Notes: generated by a model from the letters alone, not told the origin. Positions 1 through 12,441 are shown, counted from the stretch's first letter. The stretch: DNA of 64,000 nucleotides from Impatiens glandulifera (GCF_907164915.1 NC_061863.1:38475382-38539381); one strand, 5' to 3'. Program-made: numbers and translations.

Positions 1-1793
1 ATCAGTGTGAGACTCTATGTAAACATCAACTAGATAATATCATTAACAAGAAAAAAATATATTTTTTTATCATTAACAACGTGTGTGCTATTACTTATAT
101 TAATGTAGAATATAATAGTGGAAACAAATAACCTAGTGGAAGAAAGAAGGTAAGCAGAAACAGTGATAAATGTTATAGGTAAACTATAATAAATGTCTTC
201 CAAAAAACTACACAAGATTGACATTTCTCATCATTCATCAAGAATTATAGAAGACAAAACAATTATATGTTCAATGATCCAAACAAAATAAATTATTTCA
301 AAAATGAAGGTGAGCATAAAATTTTGACAAACTCAAATTTGTGTAGAAACATTAATCTATTCTTACAACATTAAGTTGGTATTCTAGGATTAAATGAGTC
401 AAGTTAGAAAAATAAATGACTAATTAACTTAATAAAGAGTCAGCATTTTCTCTTTAAATTGTAGACATAAAAACACTATAAAATATCAAACATGAGAACC
501 TATAATAAAACATCTTCTGGGTTTATACAGATATCAAATAAATGAAAGATAATAAAATAGACACTGTTGTTATTTGAATATAGGATAAAATAATATGACT
601 TTGGAGAAATAATTAATTTGAGATAAAATAAATAAGTGGAGTAGAATAAGTTTCATAGTAAATTAACTCAAATCTTGCACTGCAGCCAACAATATGTATA
701 CACCTAATAAATAATGACAATGAAATGTTCGAATTCAAATCTTCTTTCTAAAACTACAACCATTATTTTAACTAACATAATTTTACTTTCCTTTCTACTT
801 AAGTAGATAGATGTTAGATTTTAGGAATGTTAATAGTGTTGTAATTAAGGTTACATCTCTTTAAGTAAAGATGGTAGAAGATATTAATCAAATTTCTTTT
901 ATAACATCAATTCTGGAATTAATGTTAAAAAATGTTTATTTCACCTAATTAGAATGCACAAGTGGTTAATATTGAAGTCTATATTTTCGTCAAGTCTCCT
1001 AAGAAAGAGTGAATACTAATTAAGAATTATTTTCAAGCAACTTTTATATATAACATAAATTTGAATAGATAATATTTAATGATTAGATATGATTAATGGA
1101 TGAGAATATATCTAAGAATTTATACATGATGGGGTTGTTGAGACTTTTAATATGAAAAAAAGGTGTCACAACATTCAAAAGAATAACAGTTTCTCATGTG
1201 AACAAAATACATGTCAAATTAAGGGTATAACATCTTTTCAGGGGAAAATAATTTTTCCATCCCATTACCAAAAAGATAAGGCCATCCAATTACTGAAACT
1301 AAAAACATAAAATCAGACAAATTAGATAGGACTAATAAACAATGAGAATGAAAGGTTAGAACTCAAAAGTTCTATCTTAAAATGTAGACATTATTATATA
1401 ACATGTTTGTCACTCTACTTTCTACTTAAGTATATTGGTGTTGGATTTTAGAAATGATAGTAGTGTTGTAATTAATCTCACTCCTTATTTAGGTGAAGAT
1501 GATAAAGGACATTAATCAACTTATTTTTGGAGATAAATTCTTAAGGTTAGACTAATTATAAAAGAAACATACTTGGTTTAGAACCATGTAGTGAATAATC
1601 TTTTAGGGTACTTTTTTCCGTATTCTCTAAAAAAAAATAAAAACATATATATTTCATTTAATTGTAATGCAGAAGAGGTTAATACTGAAATCTAAATACT
1701 CGTCAAGCTTCTCGAAAAAATGCTAATTAATGTTCTTTCTAAGCACTTTACATAAATTACTAATAAAAAGGTTAAATGACGAATATCTTTAGC
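1..1793. other. A+T-rich non-coding head of unit A
   Basis: No gene seen. Open frames here are short and lack coding features. An indel near 121-136 (A and D have a 12-base stretch missing in B and C) makes this stretch useful for telling the copies apart. Confidence 0.6.
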
Positions 1794-1987
1794 GATTGGT
1801 TATGATACCAATCAGTGTAAAGATAATAATACCGATTGATTATAAAATCAATCGGTATAGCCGAGTCAATACCGATTAGTTATAATATCAATTGGTATAA
1901 CCTAGAAAATACGATGGAAACTACGCGGCAACTTTCCACACCCTTTTGTAGATGACTTATACCGATTGGTATTACAACCATTGGTAT
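1794..1987. repeat. Cluster of ACCGATTGG hairpins
   Basis: Four short inverted repeats sit in a row at about 1794-1813, 1830-1857, 1870-1899 and 1960-1986. The best has arms TACCGATTGAT and ATCAATCGGTA around a 6-base loop. Such repeated short hairpins are typical of subterminal regions of plant DNA transposons (CACTA or Mutator type), but no terminal repeats are visible here, so the parent element is unknown. In unit B a CACTA element begins just after the second hairpin. Confidence 0.7.
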
Positions 1988-2589
1988 AAAGCCTAACATT
2001 AATACTAATATCATGTATGTCCAATTTATCTCCAATGTCAATTATAATCTAAATCCGTTGATTCACAATTCAATCCTTATATCCAATGGTGCCAAGTATT
2101 TCCCATTAAGTTCACACATAAGTTGACACAGATTAAAGAATACAACTCGAATTGAATCTGAATCATATGGTTTTTCCTGATACATATCTCTTATCTATTA
2201 TCTATGTATCTATCTCATCTTCCTTACAATAAAATCCTAATATTTTTCTGAGTCTTCACTTCCTCTGTATCTCTCTTCCTACCTAAGAATCCCAAACTAC
2301 TTTTGCAAGACATCAACATCTTATAGAATAAATATTCATCCGCATTTAATCAATGATAAAGTGTACTGGGAACAAACCGTAAAGTATGTGATCAACTGTG
2401 GTATTATCTATCATTGGTCCATCACCGAGAATAAATATTGCTTAATGTCCATCTATTCGTTTGTTCTAAAAAAATATATTCAATTTCTCCTTATGTCCAT
2501 CACCAAGAATGAATATGGCTTAAAATTATTAGACTACCAATAGATTCACAAGAAAAGGATGAAGTTTCCATTATTGAGGAAATTGAAAG
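1988..2589. other. Non-coding stretch
   Basis: No gene recognised. A 60-codon open frame at 2361-2543 starts with GTG, not ATG, and resembles nothing known to me. About 228 bases of the left part are missing in unit D. Confidence 0.5.
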
Positions 2590-4730
2590 CCATCGAATTT
2601 TGATGCAGCCGACTGATTAAAAAACCAAACAATGACTAGGGTTATAGAATCACAAAAAATTAGGTATCCAACTATAATTGTAAATTGAACCTTGTTGGGT
2701 GCGATTCTATCTCAGTCATTCGATCAATCTTGGGATTGTAGCATTATCCCCCTTCATTTCTCCGTCGTCCTCGACGAAGTGATATTGGTCAGGTTTGACT
2801 TCATGTTAGCGACATCTATAGGCATTGAATGTTTATTTTTTAGCATCTTTCCAAGTCTAGTCTTCTCTTTCTATCCATTCTTAGCTCATTAACAGTTTCT
2901 TTTGGTCTTCCCTGCATTACGAAATCTAGTTCACCCATAAAAAAAATTTCCTGATAATTTATGCACCAATTTAGGGAATTTCTACAATGAAAGAAGAGAT
3001 CCCTTAGACATTCTTCAATTGTGATATATGGAAGACATTATGTATAATGGCATTATTTGAGAGAGAGTTTATAGAATAGTTTATCGACCGAGAGTTGCAT
3101 ATATGGCAATAGTATCACTAATGCACAACATTCGATCTCTAAAGTGAACTCGTTTATCTTTCTATCATTCAACTGTTTCATGCAATTTTATATATTCTTT
3201 TTAGCAGGGCAGAAAGGAGTCGAGCTATAGAACCGTAGTCCTTCATAAACTTTCGATGTTATTTAGTCAATCCCAAAATTCCTTTCAATTATTTTACTAA
3301 TTATGGAGTCGACCATTTACTCATGATCTCTAGATTCTCTAAGTTAGTAGTCATTCCACATTCATCCAATATAATATCGTACTGTGTCATGATAATCACT
3401 TTCATATATGTTTGTTAATCCTTAGCATCCATTGACCATTTCATTGACAACACCTGAGTGGGCAATGTATCATGACTTATATATTTCATAATCTTGTTGT
3501 TTATAAAGTTGAAGATTCTACATCTATTGACCATGATCACCATTGGTAAGTTTCCAATCTTGCTAAGAATCTGAAGTGTTTGAAAATTTTTAGAACCGGT
3601 CAATTCATGTAAAGAAAATGTGGGATCTTCCTCTGCAATGGGTTGCCATGAAGGAGAATTGTCAAGAAGTGGTATTAGGGTGACTTCTTAGAAACTTGGT
3701 CATTAACTGAGACCATGAATAACTTTGATTTACATATGTGGTTAGGTTCCCACCTCTCATCACAAGTGTAGTAGAGGTCTTTACTCCTTTTTTATCCATT
3801 ATAGTTGGGTTTAATTGCTTTATGTGGACCTAGTTCACGTTAGAAGAAGACGCATAAGAGGGGCTTGGTCAGGTCGGTTTAACGCAGGAATGGTGGTTCT
3901 GAAATATACATGTGGCCGCTGCTCAAAAGTGACTTGCATGTCACTTCTTAGACCTTGGTCATAGACATGGCCTCATTTAAGGACTCGAGAAACCGCAATA
4001 TGACTACATTTACAATTTCTTCCCTCAATCTGAATAGGTAGTAGTCTATAATATATTCTCTACGCATACTATACAATTTTTAGGAAATTATATGTATTGG
4101 AGATTTTTTCTTTGAATGAACTAACATGTTTTAAGTGCATTAATTTTCTTATGGGGGTTTCATGTATAGAAGGACCGAACTATATTAAGAGGTCCCTCTT
4201 GAACACGTTCCACATCATTACTTTCATGTAGTTGCTTTGATGAATGTATGATTGTGATTTCCTAATTCAACGGACTATGAAATATTAAGTTGTAGGGTGG
4301 AGCGGAAGAATAGAAAAGAAAAATTCAAGGGTTTCGAGGATAAGAAAAAACAGTGATAAGAAAAGAACACTTTTAGCGCATAATAGTTCAAGAGTTTTAA
4401 GATGAAGAATGAAGATTCATAAATTTATTTGAGAGAAGCCAAATTTTCACAAAAATTATTTATGCTCTTAATTGGGTGAGTTCGTTTTATATACAGGTTT
4501 ATATACAGACAAAACCCAGTAGAGAAATCAGTTACAACAGCTCAAGTTTGAGCATGAGGATAAGTTCAATAATCTAGGGTTAGAGTTTCACAAAACTAGG
4601 TTTGAAAAAAACAGAAATTCAAACATTAAGATATATAGGCCTAACTTGTGAATTGAACATTGTTGGGAACGATTTAATCCCAGCCGCTCGATCAATCCTG
4701 GGATAGTAGCACATAACTATAAGGATTGAG
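2590..4730 (-). pseudogene. Decayed Ty3/gypsy element, gag-protease-RT tail
   Basis: On the minus strand the order is gag end, zinc knuckle, protease, RT/RNase H junction. Near 3790-3730 a frame reads CDERWEPNHICK, the gypsy-type zinc knuckle. At 3603-3415 an open frame contains LPMVIMVNRCRIFNFI, aligning with the retropepsin block whose catalytic triplet is normally D-[ST]-G; here it is N-R-C, so the protease is dead. Near 3335-3250 a frame reads LKGILGLTKYHRKFMKDYG, the block linking RT to RNase H. RT proper and integrase are missing. Two related stretches at about 2631-2745 and 4571-4713, both containing the TTGTTGGG...TCGATCAATC pattern, lie at the two ends in the same orientation and look like diverged LTR remnants. 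Many stops and frameshifts; not functional. Confidence 0.7.
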
Positions 4731-4989
4731 CTATTTTGTTGGGTGTTTTTTCAAATGAAAGCTAAATCCAACACGAAATCTACCGTAGAAAACAACAACA
4801 GTGAGGGTTTTCTTGAGCCAACGTCATCTTTTCTATCTAGGCCATAAATTTAAAACTTGGGTCACAACCACCTAATTAGAGGCAGTGTGGTTAATAACAA
4901 ATTGCAAATACTAATTCTTAACTCATTTATATTGAAAATCTAGTTACAGAAATAAAAAACTCCGGATTTTTTCGAGAGAATTCTAGCTC

Positions 4990-5835
4990 ATTCGCATAAC
5001 CGGTTATACTAGTGAAGAAGAAAGATGGAACTTGACGTTTCTGTATTGATTATAGACGACTGAAAGAGATTTCGATAAAGGATAACTATCATATACCTTC
5101 AATCAACGATCTTTTGGACAAACAACATGGAGCTATTATATTCTCAATACTAGATCTTCGGCAAGCTATCATAATATACAAGTAGAAGAGGAAGACATTC
5201 ACAAAACGACCTTTGTGACACACTCAGAATTATATGATTTTCGAGTTATGTCATTTGTTTTATACGATGCACCAGTCATATTTCAGTCCCTAATGAAAAA
5301 AATGTTTCTAACATGGTTACACAATGGACAAAGGAGTACACATTTTCTTACAAATTTCTTTTCTACAGTACCAATTTAAACAAAAATAAGGAGCAGCTGG
5401 AATCAATTTTACATATTCTAGGAAGTATCCAGTTATTGGAAAAGTTATCTATATGCTCTTTCGAATTATTGAAACTACTTGAGCCACTTCGTTAGTAGTA
5501 ATTGTGTGGTAGTTGATCCAAGTAAAATCATATGTATTCTAGTATGGCCAACTCCAAAATAAGTGAAAGCATTAAGAGGATTCCTAGGATTTACAAGGCA
5601 TAACAGAAAATTCTTATGCAATTTTGTTTCCATTAGTAAGCCATTGACTGATTATTGCATAAGTACGACTATTTTGTCAAATTGAAACATCCGTTCATAC
5701 TATCCCAAATAGCTTCTTCCTTTCTTGAGAATATATATAAATTACATGGATTGTCTCAAATAATCATCACATTTGGATAACAATTTCCTTTGACAAAATT
5801 GAGACCGGGAATGTTAAGAAGGCTTAAGGACGGAG
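4990..5835 (+). pseudogene. Ty3/gypsy reverse transcriptase remnant
   Basis: Reading across frames on the plus strand gives a recognisable gypsy RT core: YRRLKEI, then [13 protein letters not shown], then LDLRQA where LDLRSGYHQ is usual, then TTFVTHSELYDFRVMSF. Further on comes the RT/RNase H link VKALRGFLGFTRHNRKF at about 5568-5620. The catalytic YxDD block is not recognisable, and several stops and frameshifts interrupt the frame. It runs opposite to the gypsy remnant at 2590-4730, so the two are separate insertions or an inverted rearrangement. An LTR-like piece follows directly. Confidence 0.7.
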
Positions 5836-5838
5836 AAT

Positions 5839-6080
5839 GTAGTGAACCACAAAATGATCCGATCACTACTATATAAGAGATTTAATCAGAATGTCAAACC
5901 TTACTAGGCTCTAATTACTTCTTAACTACTGTAATATGGTTAGTATAAATAGTGGCTTCAATCTCAAAGACAATACAATAAATTGATGTATTTCTCAGTT
6001 CACCTTTTCTAATATTTTTCTTCAACCTAGTCTAAATAGTCTATGATTACATTATATCTAGTTGATCGAGGAAGGTATCA
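5839..6080 (+). repeat. LTR-like sequence after the gypsy remnant
   Basis: Begins TGTAGTG just after a purine-rich stretch (about 5826-5838) and ends GGTATCA. Inside are two TATA-like motifs, TATATAAG near 5870 and TATAAATAG near 5945, as in a retroelement promoter. The ending GGTATCACACC also resembles a mutated tRNA-Met primer-binding site, so whether this is the 3' or 5' LTR is unclear. No partner LTR was found. Confidence 0.4.
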
Positions 6081-7004
6081 CACCTTTAAACAAAATAATA
6101 TCAAATAATTATCTTTATATTAGAAAGAAGTAGGATTAATACAAACCATTAATTTTACCTTACCAATTTAATGTTTTTAGAGTTGCATAAGAAAAACAAT
6201 TATTAACAACACTCAAACAATCAAATAAAAATCAAGAGGAGCATCAGAAGAAATTTGAAAAGATATTTCAGAAAGGGAAATACTTACCTCAAGCGTAGAA
6301 GAACAAATCAAAAGAAAAAGAAGAGAGAGCTTTACAACTATACGAGATAGTCCATCACATATAATGGAAGAGGAGAAGATACAATAAATGAAAGTTTGTA
6401 TTTAATTTACTTAAACATTCTGTGTGAGACCTTTCATCTTCTATTGTTACTGTTTTATTTTTGTCAATAAACTCATGTGTTAACCCACAAAATAGGTTGA
6501 TTAGTTTATACTAATGCAAATATCTAAATCAACAATAGCGCATAACTTCACAATATAATATTAAACATTATTATATATAAATAACAACCAATAATAATAA
6601 TAAATTTATTTGACAAAATTTTATTACTTACAAATTTTCTATACAACCTTTTTAGAGGTTCTAGGATCGAGCGCACTATACAACAAGTTCTTAAAAAATA
6701 AATATATAATTTTATTATTTATTTAATTAATTTGTATTCAATATTAATTACATATTATATTATATTATTATATATATTTATTAGAGTGGTGATCAAGATA
6801 ATGTTTTAAATTACCCATTATCTATCGACTATCCAAAAACGAATGTAACTGCTTAAATGTATTGAAAGAAAATTAAAATTATTATTCAATATATATATAT
6901 ATATATGATTGTTGAGATTAATTATTTTTATATATTTATAAATTATATTGTTAATAAATGTTTAGAAATATGATTATTAATTTATTTATTTTAATTTAAA
7001 AACT
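6081..7004. other. A+T-rich spacer ending at the A/C versus D breakpoint
   Basis: No gene seen; contains short AT runs (about 6885-6906). Collinear in units A, C and D up to base 7004 (TTAAAAACT). Beyond that, A and C enter copia gag while D does not. Confidence 0.6.
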
Positions 7005-7819
7005 AAGGTATTTGACTTCTCTTATGAAAATTTTTCAAGGGAACAACTGGTAGATGCACTAAATGACATGGTCATAGAGTACAGAAAGCTAGCAGAATCT
7101 CTAAATGAAACAAAATCATCACTTGAAGCATCTCAACCAGTTTTATCTCAAACTTTTGAATCAAATGTTTTTGAAAAGAAAGTTGCAGAGATTTCATCTG
7201 AGAATAAGATGCTCAAAGAACAGATTCAAACTATTTCTGATGAAAACAAGAGGTTAAACTATGTTGTCAGTGCATGGATAAGGTTTGGAGAAGCTGTTAA
7301 ATATCAGATCAGCATATTAAAACCTGCTGGATCTAGATCCGGTCTAGAATTTGATGGCAATGACACAAACCTGTCGTGCAAAAAGTCAAACTCATCGAAT
7401 AACAAGCTTAAGCCTATAAGTTTTGTTAAAGGAAGTTTGACTGATATTGAATCTAATCCCATTCGTGAAGAAATAGCTTTTAAGATTGAAATAATTTATG
7501 TTCCACCGACTGTTAGCTGGCTGAAAAATAAGTTAGAAGCAGCTAACAGGTCTGGCAACCTAAAACCTAACTCAAAGTCAAGGAATTTAAAAAGAAAGTC
7601 TTCTTCAAAAGCTAATGGATCAGTTCCTAGCAGGAAGTCGTCTGCTAAGTCAAAATCATACGCATTAATCACAACACAGAATGGGAAATCCATTAGAATA
7701 TCTCAGATATGGATTCCTATGGGACTAATTGATCGAGGACCCAATTGAAGATGGGTACTAGAGTTTGTAAATAGTTTCTTATGTAGGTGATGCAGGAGGG
7801 CTGCAGGAAGGAAGCATGG
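7005..7819 (+). pseudogene. Ty1/copia gag, 5'-truncated, joined to a deleted pol
   Basis: An open frame comes in from the breakpoint without an ATG (about 7005-7065, DFSYENFSREQLVDALNDM) and continues to a stop at 7746-7748. It has a coiled-coil-like stretch (KMLKEQIQTISDENKRL), a basic Ser/Lys-rich tail, and ends QIWIPMGLIDRGPN, like the linker before protease in plant copia polyproteins. The CCHC knuckle expected upstream is gone with the 5' end. After the stop, another frame reads QEGCRKEAW up to about 7819 and then breaks. In this family KEAW normally leads into WYLDSGCSRHM of protease (from memory), so the pol segment appears deleted here. Codon 7275 is TGG here but TAG in unit C. Confidence 0.65.
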
Positions 7820-7961
7820 AGAATACTCTTTTGAGTATACATTTCAGAAGATCAACAATGGTCGTTGCCATTCCAGAAGATTAAATGTTTTTCTGTGTTT
7901 TTGTATTAAAATACATTTGGTCCGAAGGACCTCAAAACATTTGTTTATTCATTTTGTACAT

Positions 7962-8420
7962 ACACAATATGAGAGGGAGAAATTATTTTGAATATAAAGA
8001 TACTCTCAGACAAAAGGCCTTCATCGGTCTATTAGACGAGGTCGTCTAAAGGCAGAGGCATGTACTTAGACGTAATTTTTCTCACAATCTATGCATATAA
8101 GTCTATATGTTTTGGTTTAAAACCCGCGCGGTTAGACCTAGACGTCTAATAGACGTTAGACGTTTTTACGTCAAGAGCAAGTGGATGCTCACGTCTAATC
8201 AAACACACGTCTAATACGTGTTGTTCATGCGTAATTAGACGTACACTTCTACTAAACATTAGACGCATATTTATGACACGTGATTAGACGCTTGTGTCTA
8301 ATAGACTCATGCGTCTAATAGACGTTTAGTTGTCTTAGATGGGTGAAGTAAGATAAACATTTAACAACGTGTGCATTAGACCGATCAAGGACAACTGTCC
8401 CACGTGAGAAGACATCTAAT
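7962..8420. promoter_or_regulatory. TTAGACG-rich region upstream of the second ORF
   Basis: Holds many copies of TTAGACG or its complement CGTCTAA, often facing each other, such as TTAGACG-AGGT-CGTCTAA at about 8030-8048. The same motif builds the palindromes of the LTR arrays further on. The region ends with ACGTG cores (near 8401 and 8468-8472) and lies upstream of a TATA box and the second ORF. A regulatory role is inference; it could also be an old LTR fragment. Confidence 0.5.
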
Positions 8421-8608
8421 TTTTCCCGCTCAAAAATAAAAACAGTCATCTCCTAATAAAATGAAGACACGTGTCTTTCAATGTTGAGAGAGATTGACTA
8501 ATATACCCTCAATATAATGATTACTCTTTGGAAAGGACGTCTAAAAATTAATTGATGGGACATACCCCTAGGAAAAAAAACGGTTATCCTATATGACTTT
8601 TGATAGCC

Positions 8609-8616
8609 TATATAAG
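8609..8616 (+). promoter_or_regulatory. TATA box of the internal second ORF
   Basis: TATATAAG lies about 120 bases upstream of the ATG at 8737, followed by a pyrimidine-rich leader ending CTAAAAATGG, a good plant start context (A at -3, G at +4). It suggests that the second ORF had its own promoter rather than relying on the LTR. Confidence 0.5.
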
Positions 8617-8736
8617 GATAGTTTTTCATGAGAGTGAAAGTTTCTTTCACTCAAGATTTCTAAGAACCCTAGATTTCTCTGATTTTCTCTCTCAAAAACT
8701 CTTGTTCTTTGTGTGTCTGTTCGCATTCTTCTAAAA

Positions 8737-11700
8737 ATGGGAAACAAGAGAATCACGCTCGGTCACTGTACTTTGCAGGTGGATTTTCCTTCCGTTTACA
8801 TGTTTGATCAACCAGAGGTGGTCGAAATTTTCAGATCCCTCGAGTATTCCGGTCTAGGAAATTATCTAGGAGGGCCTTTCATCTTCCACGAGAAGGAAGT
8901 GAGGAAGTTCTTCAAGTCTGCAACAATGGTGAATGATTCTATTATAGAAGTTGTTAACGGAACATAAATCTCATTCAACGAGGCGGTATATGCGGAGTTC
9001 TTTGAACTTCCATTAGAAGGGCATACGTTCAACTAATATCTATCAGCGACGATGATGGAGGAAATGAAGATGGTCTTTTATGTCGATGGCTCGGCGATTC
9101 GACTCAATGGAAGTAAGAAGGCTCTAAAACCACAGTTCATTTTGCTGAATGATGTGGTGGCGAAAGCACTTCAGGGGAAGGCGGGTTCATTCAATCTCTA
9201 CTGTCAAGATCGGTTTGACTATATGTCTGCCATCTCAAAGGGGATTCAGGTCAACTGGGCCTTAACGCTATTCCAGAACCTCTACTTTTAAATTAACCAG
9301 GAGAGCATTAACTTTGCTGCTCAAATAAGCCGTCTATTGGAGAATTTGGGGATCCCGATGGAGGATTCCGAACTAATTAACCCGACCAGGGTGTACACTG
9401 TCTTCATAGTCGCAAACACCCTAGTAAGAATGAAGAACAACAAAGAGTCTCTTTCCGGAGCCTCGAGTTAACAGACAGTAGGAAGTTCTATTACCCGATC
9501 AAAACATCCAGCGGCTTCTGTCCTGTTATTAGGAGCAAAACGAACCAAAACGTTGAACGAGTCTGAGGATAGCTCTACCAGCCTTAAGAACTCATCGAAG
9601 AAGGATTCTGGAATTGTAGATTCCAAAGTCAAGCAAGGTTTAGTCGAACTTGCCACAATTCTCATGTCTCCCTTGTCTCTGCTGCCAGTCAGTTGCGGAG
9701 ATCATCAAGGTCATGTATTTCTAAAGGTGAAAAGTCAAAGGCGCCTCATGCGTCTAAATCGATGAAAGCCTCATCGAAGGTAACCTCTTCTCAATCCCTG
9801 GCCGATGTACCCAAATTTAAAGTTCCTGAGATGGAACAAGAAAAATATGTTTTTATTCCTGAAAAGGAATCTGCTGTCGGGCCAACTGTTGAGCTAGTTG
9901 GTCCAACTACTAAAATTCTGAGCAGGGTTGCATCTCCTGTTCATCAACCTGATCTTGTAGCCGCGGGTGCTACAGAACGTACTGAACAAGAGCAAGGCGA
10001 TGTTCCTACCTTTGTTGCTGGTGGTGAACCTGAAAAGGTTAAGTTTATGCTATTGGAACTTCCTTACGTTCCAAACCTTGTTCCAACGGAGTCTTTAGTG
10101 GGTGGAAAGATTGTTCTAGCAGAACCCGCACCAGGACATATCGTAAAACCGTTGACTGCTCATGAAATCATGCGTTCTGCAAGACAATCTGCTAGAATTA
10201 TTTTTGGAGAACCACGACCCTTTCCAAAGCCCACCAAAGTGATCGGAAAAGGGAAGAATATTGTTTCAAACATTGATGAAGAAGTTTTGGAGGCAACGTG
10301 TATTGTTGACCTCATGATGGATCAGGCCAAAGCTGCTGCTGCTGAGAAGATAGAGATCTTCGATACTTGGGTACTGAACATAATGTCTATCAAGTACACC
10401 GGAGTCATCAAAGGTAAAGAGATAATCAATCAATGGAGGGAGCTAGTCAAAAATGAGAAAAAGGTCTTGAAGTGGGCTAAGACTTCAGAAGTGTATGATG
10501 CCCTTAAGAGAAAAGATCTGGTGGAAGCGAACTTGATAGGAAGAACTCTCTTTTCTATTCACGAGGCAAGAAAAGCCAACTTCAATCCCATTGAGAAAGG
10601 TGCTGAAGTAGAAGAAAAGGCTTTGAAGAGGTTGGACGAGATTATGGAGAACTATAGCTTAGTGGATACTCGGTACGTTGATGGAGCAAGTTGCTAAGAA
10701 GCTAGCCCATTCGATAGTTCCTTAGATGAAGATGATCAAATGGACTTATCTGATGATGTGACAGATAAAGATAAGCAAGATGCTGCTCATCTGATCGAAC
10801 TTGGAAGTCTTTCTTCAGAAGAGAATCGTTTAAAGGCTCAACCCTCTATTGAGCAAGCCGAAGAACCAATTCAGTCAAACCCATTTAAAGAAAAAGAAGA
10901 AGTGATTCAAGAGCCTGCTCAAGCTCTTTAAAATAATGCTGATCAAGAGCCTGTTCAAGCTCTTATATAAAAAAAAAGAGATGTTGTTGAAGAGCTTGTT
11001 CAAGCTCTTGTAACTCATGAAGAAGAGGTGGTGAAATCTCCTGCTGTAGGAACAGAGGGATCTGAAGAAAAAGAGGCTGAAGTCAGTCATCCTGAGATTA
11101 TCAGATTAGAGGGGGAACCCTAAAAAAGAAAAAGAAGCTGAGAGTTGTTCCTCATCTAAGGGGGAACAAGATCAGAATGCTTAAACTTTCAAGCCTCTAC
11201 TATTTCCAAATTCATTGCTGCAAATGTTTTTGAGAACATTCTTAATACTCTTCACAATTCAGGTAACTTTCTCGAAAGGATTAACATGGAAGAGAAGGAG
11301 TTGGAAGAAGAAGATCAAAATAAATATGATGGTGAATCAGGGGAGGATGAACCTGAGCAGTCCATACAAGTTCATACCAACTTCAGTCCAATTCAGACCA
11401 TGGCAGCATATTCGCAAAATAATTCATCTAATGAAGGATCTTCAGTTGACGGAACAAAGCTCATGAATTCGATGTCAACCTTGTTAACAATGCTTCAGAG
11501 TAATGTGGCAGTTATGCAATTCAACATGTCAAAATTTATGAAAGCCCAGAAGGAAGACAAGAAGAACTTTGATGATCTTGTCAAAACCCATAAAGAGTTG
11601 GAGCTAACATTGAAGAAAAACACATATGAGGTTGAAGACTCCAATACGAATTTTGGAAGGTTTGAAAAGAAACTCTTCAATTGACAATCCGAAATGATGA

Positions 11701-12301
11701 GCCTTGAAAGACAGATCAATCTTGATAATCAAAGAGAGGTTATGGAAGCAATGGGCTTGATTCAGAATCAGCTGGATAAAATTCAAGGCAGCATGAGAAG
11801 AACATATGCTGAAAGACTAGAGTATGCTGACTCTATCGCAAGGAAATTTCAAGCTGAAGAGAATGCGAAATATGATGCTGAGAAAGAGCAGAATACCATT
11901 ACTCAAGGCAATGATGTTAGAGACAGAAGAGGTGACGGTGTAACAACCGGAACCAGATCTAAGCGAATGCCAACAAATGATGAAAACCCAAGGCCAACTA
12001 AAAGAGGCGGAGGTCGAAGTGGTGGTGATCACGGAAGCCAAAGCAGCGGTGATCGCGGAGGTCGAAGCAGTGGTGGTGATCGCAGAGGTCGAAGCAGTGG
12101 TGGTGATCGCGGGGGTCGAAGTACTGGAAGCGATTGTGGAGTCGAACTGGCGGAAGTGGTCGTGGTGGACGCGGTCTTCCTCCGTTCCAGAACCTGCTGA
12201 CTGGAGAAGGGATGAGCGGTGAAGGATTCACCTATCCAATTGATCCTCGAGTGAAAAGGGATTCACTATTTTTATGTCAGTTTATGTTTTTGGCTTTCTA
12301 A
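8737..12301 (+). pseudogene. Second ORF of the copia element (gag-like, coiled coil, Gly/Arg-rich tail), broken
   Basis: The start is ATG 8737. The N-terminal part (GHCTLQVDFPSVYMFDQPEVVEIF...GLGNYLGGPFIFHE) and the later LLNDVVAKALQGKAGSFNLY match the layout of long ORFs attached to copia elements in Lamiales genomes as I remember them; not searched. Next come a Ser/Lys-rich region (9693-10000), a helical domain (about 10290-10680, containing WRELVKNEKKVLKWAKTSEVY), acidic repeats (QEPAQAL type), a coiled coil (11460-11880) and a Gly/Arg/Ser-rich tail with repeats of GGDRGGRSS. Breaks: in-frame stops at 8965-8967 and near 9033, 9289 and 9469, a frameshift around 9640-9700, a TAA near 10695, more stops near 10929, TGA at 11682-11684 (CGA in unit C), and a one-base shift near 12140 that hides the likely C-terminus (ends YPIDPRVKRDS, stop 12299-12301). 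Function unknown. Confidence 0.6.
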
Positions 12302-12427
12302 AACATGGTTTCTGTATATTGGTGTTCTTGAAAAGTGTTTATGTAAGATGGATAAACAAGTTTTACTTCTTATCTATATGATGAATGCGTAATTCGTTAT
12401 CTAGGCAAAGGTTTTAATATCATCAGC

Positions 12428-12440
12428 AAAAAAAGGGAAA
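12428..12440 (+). other. Polypurine tract
   Basis: AAAAAAAGGGAAA ends one base before the LTR start TGTTGGGTC. It is the plus-strand primer site of the retroelement and marks the following LTR as a 3' LTR. Confidence 0.75.
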
Positions 12441-12441
12441 T

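Noticed and set aside
30..224. Minus-strand frame at each unit head (also 24829-25011 and 53412-53606)
   Set aside because: Low-complexity A+T-rich DNA; the frame is changed by indels between copies and has no recognised motif.
2361..2543. 60-codon frame repeated in A, C and D
   Set aside because: Starts with GTG and resembles no family. D carries a 9-base in-frame change, but recent duplication alone explains its conservation.
11977..12231. Overlapping frames in the Gly/Arg repeat region, both strands
   Set aside because: Shadows of the repetitive GGDRGGRSS coding sequence of the second ORF.
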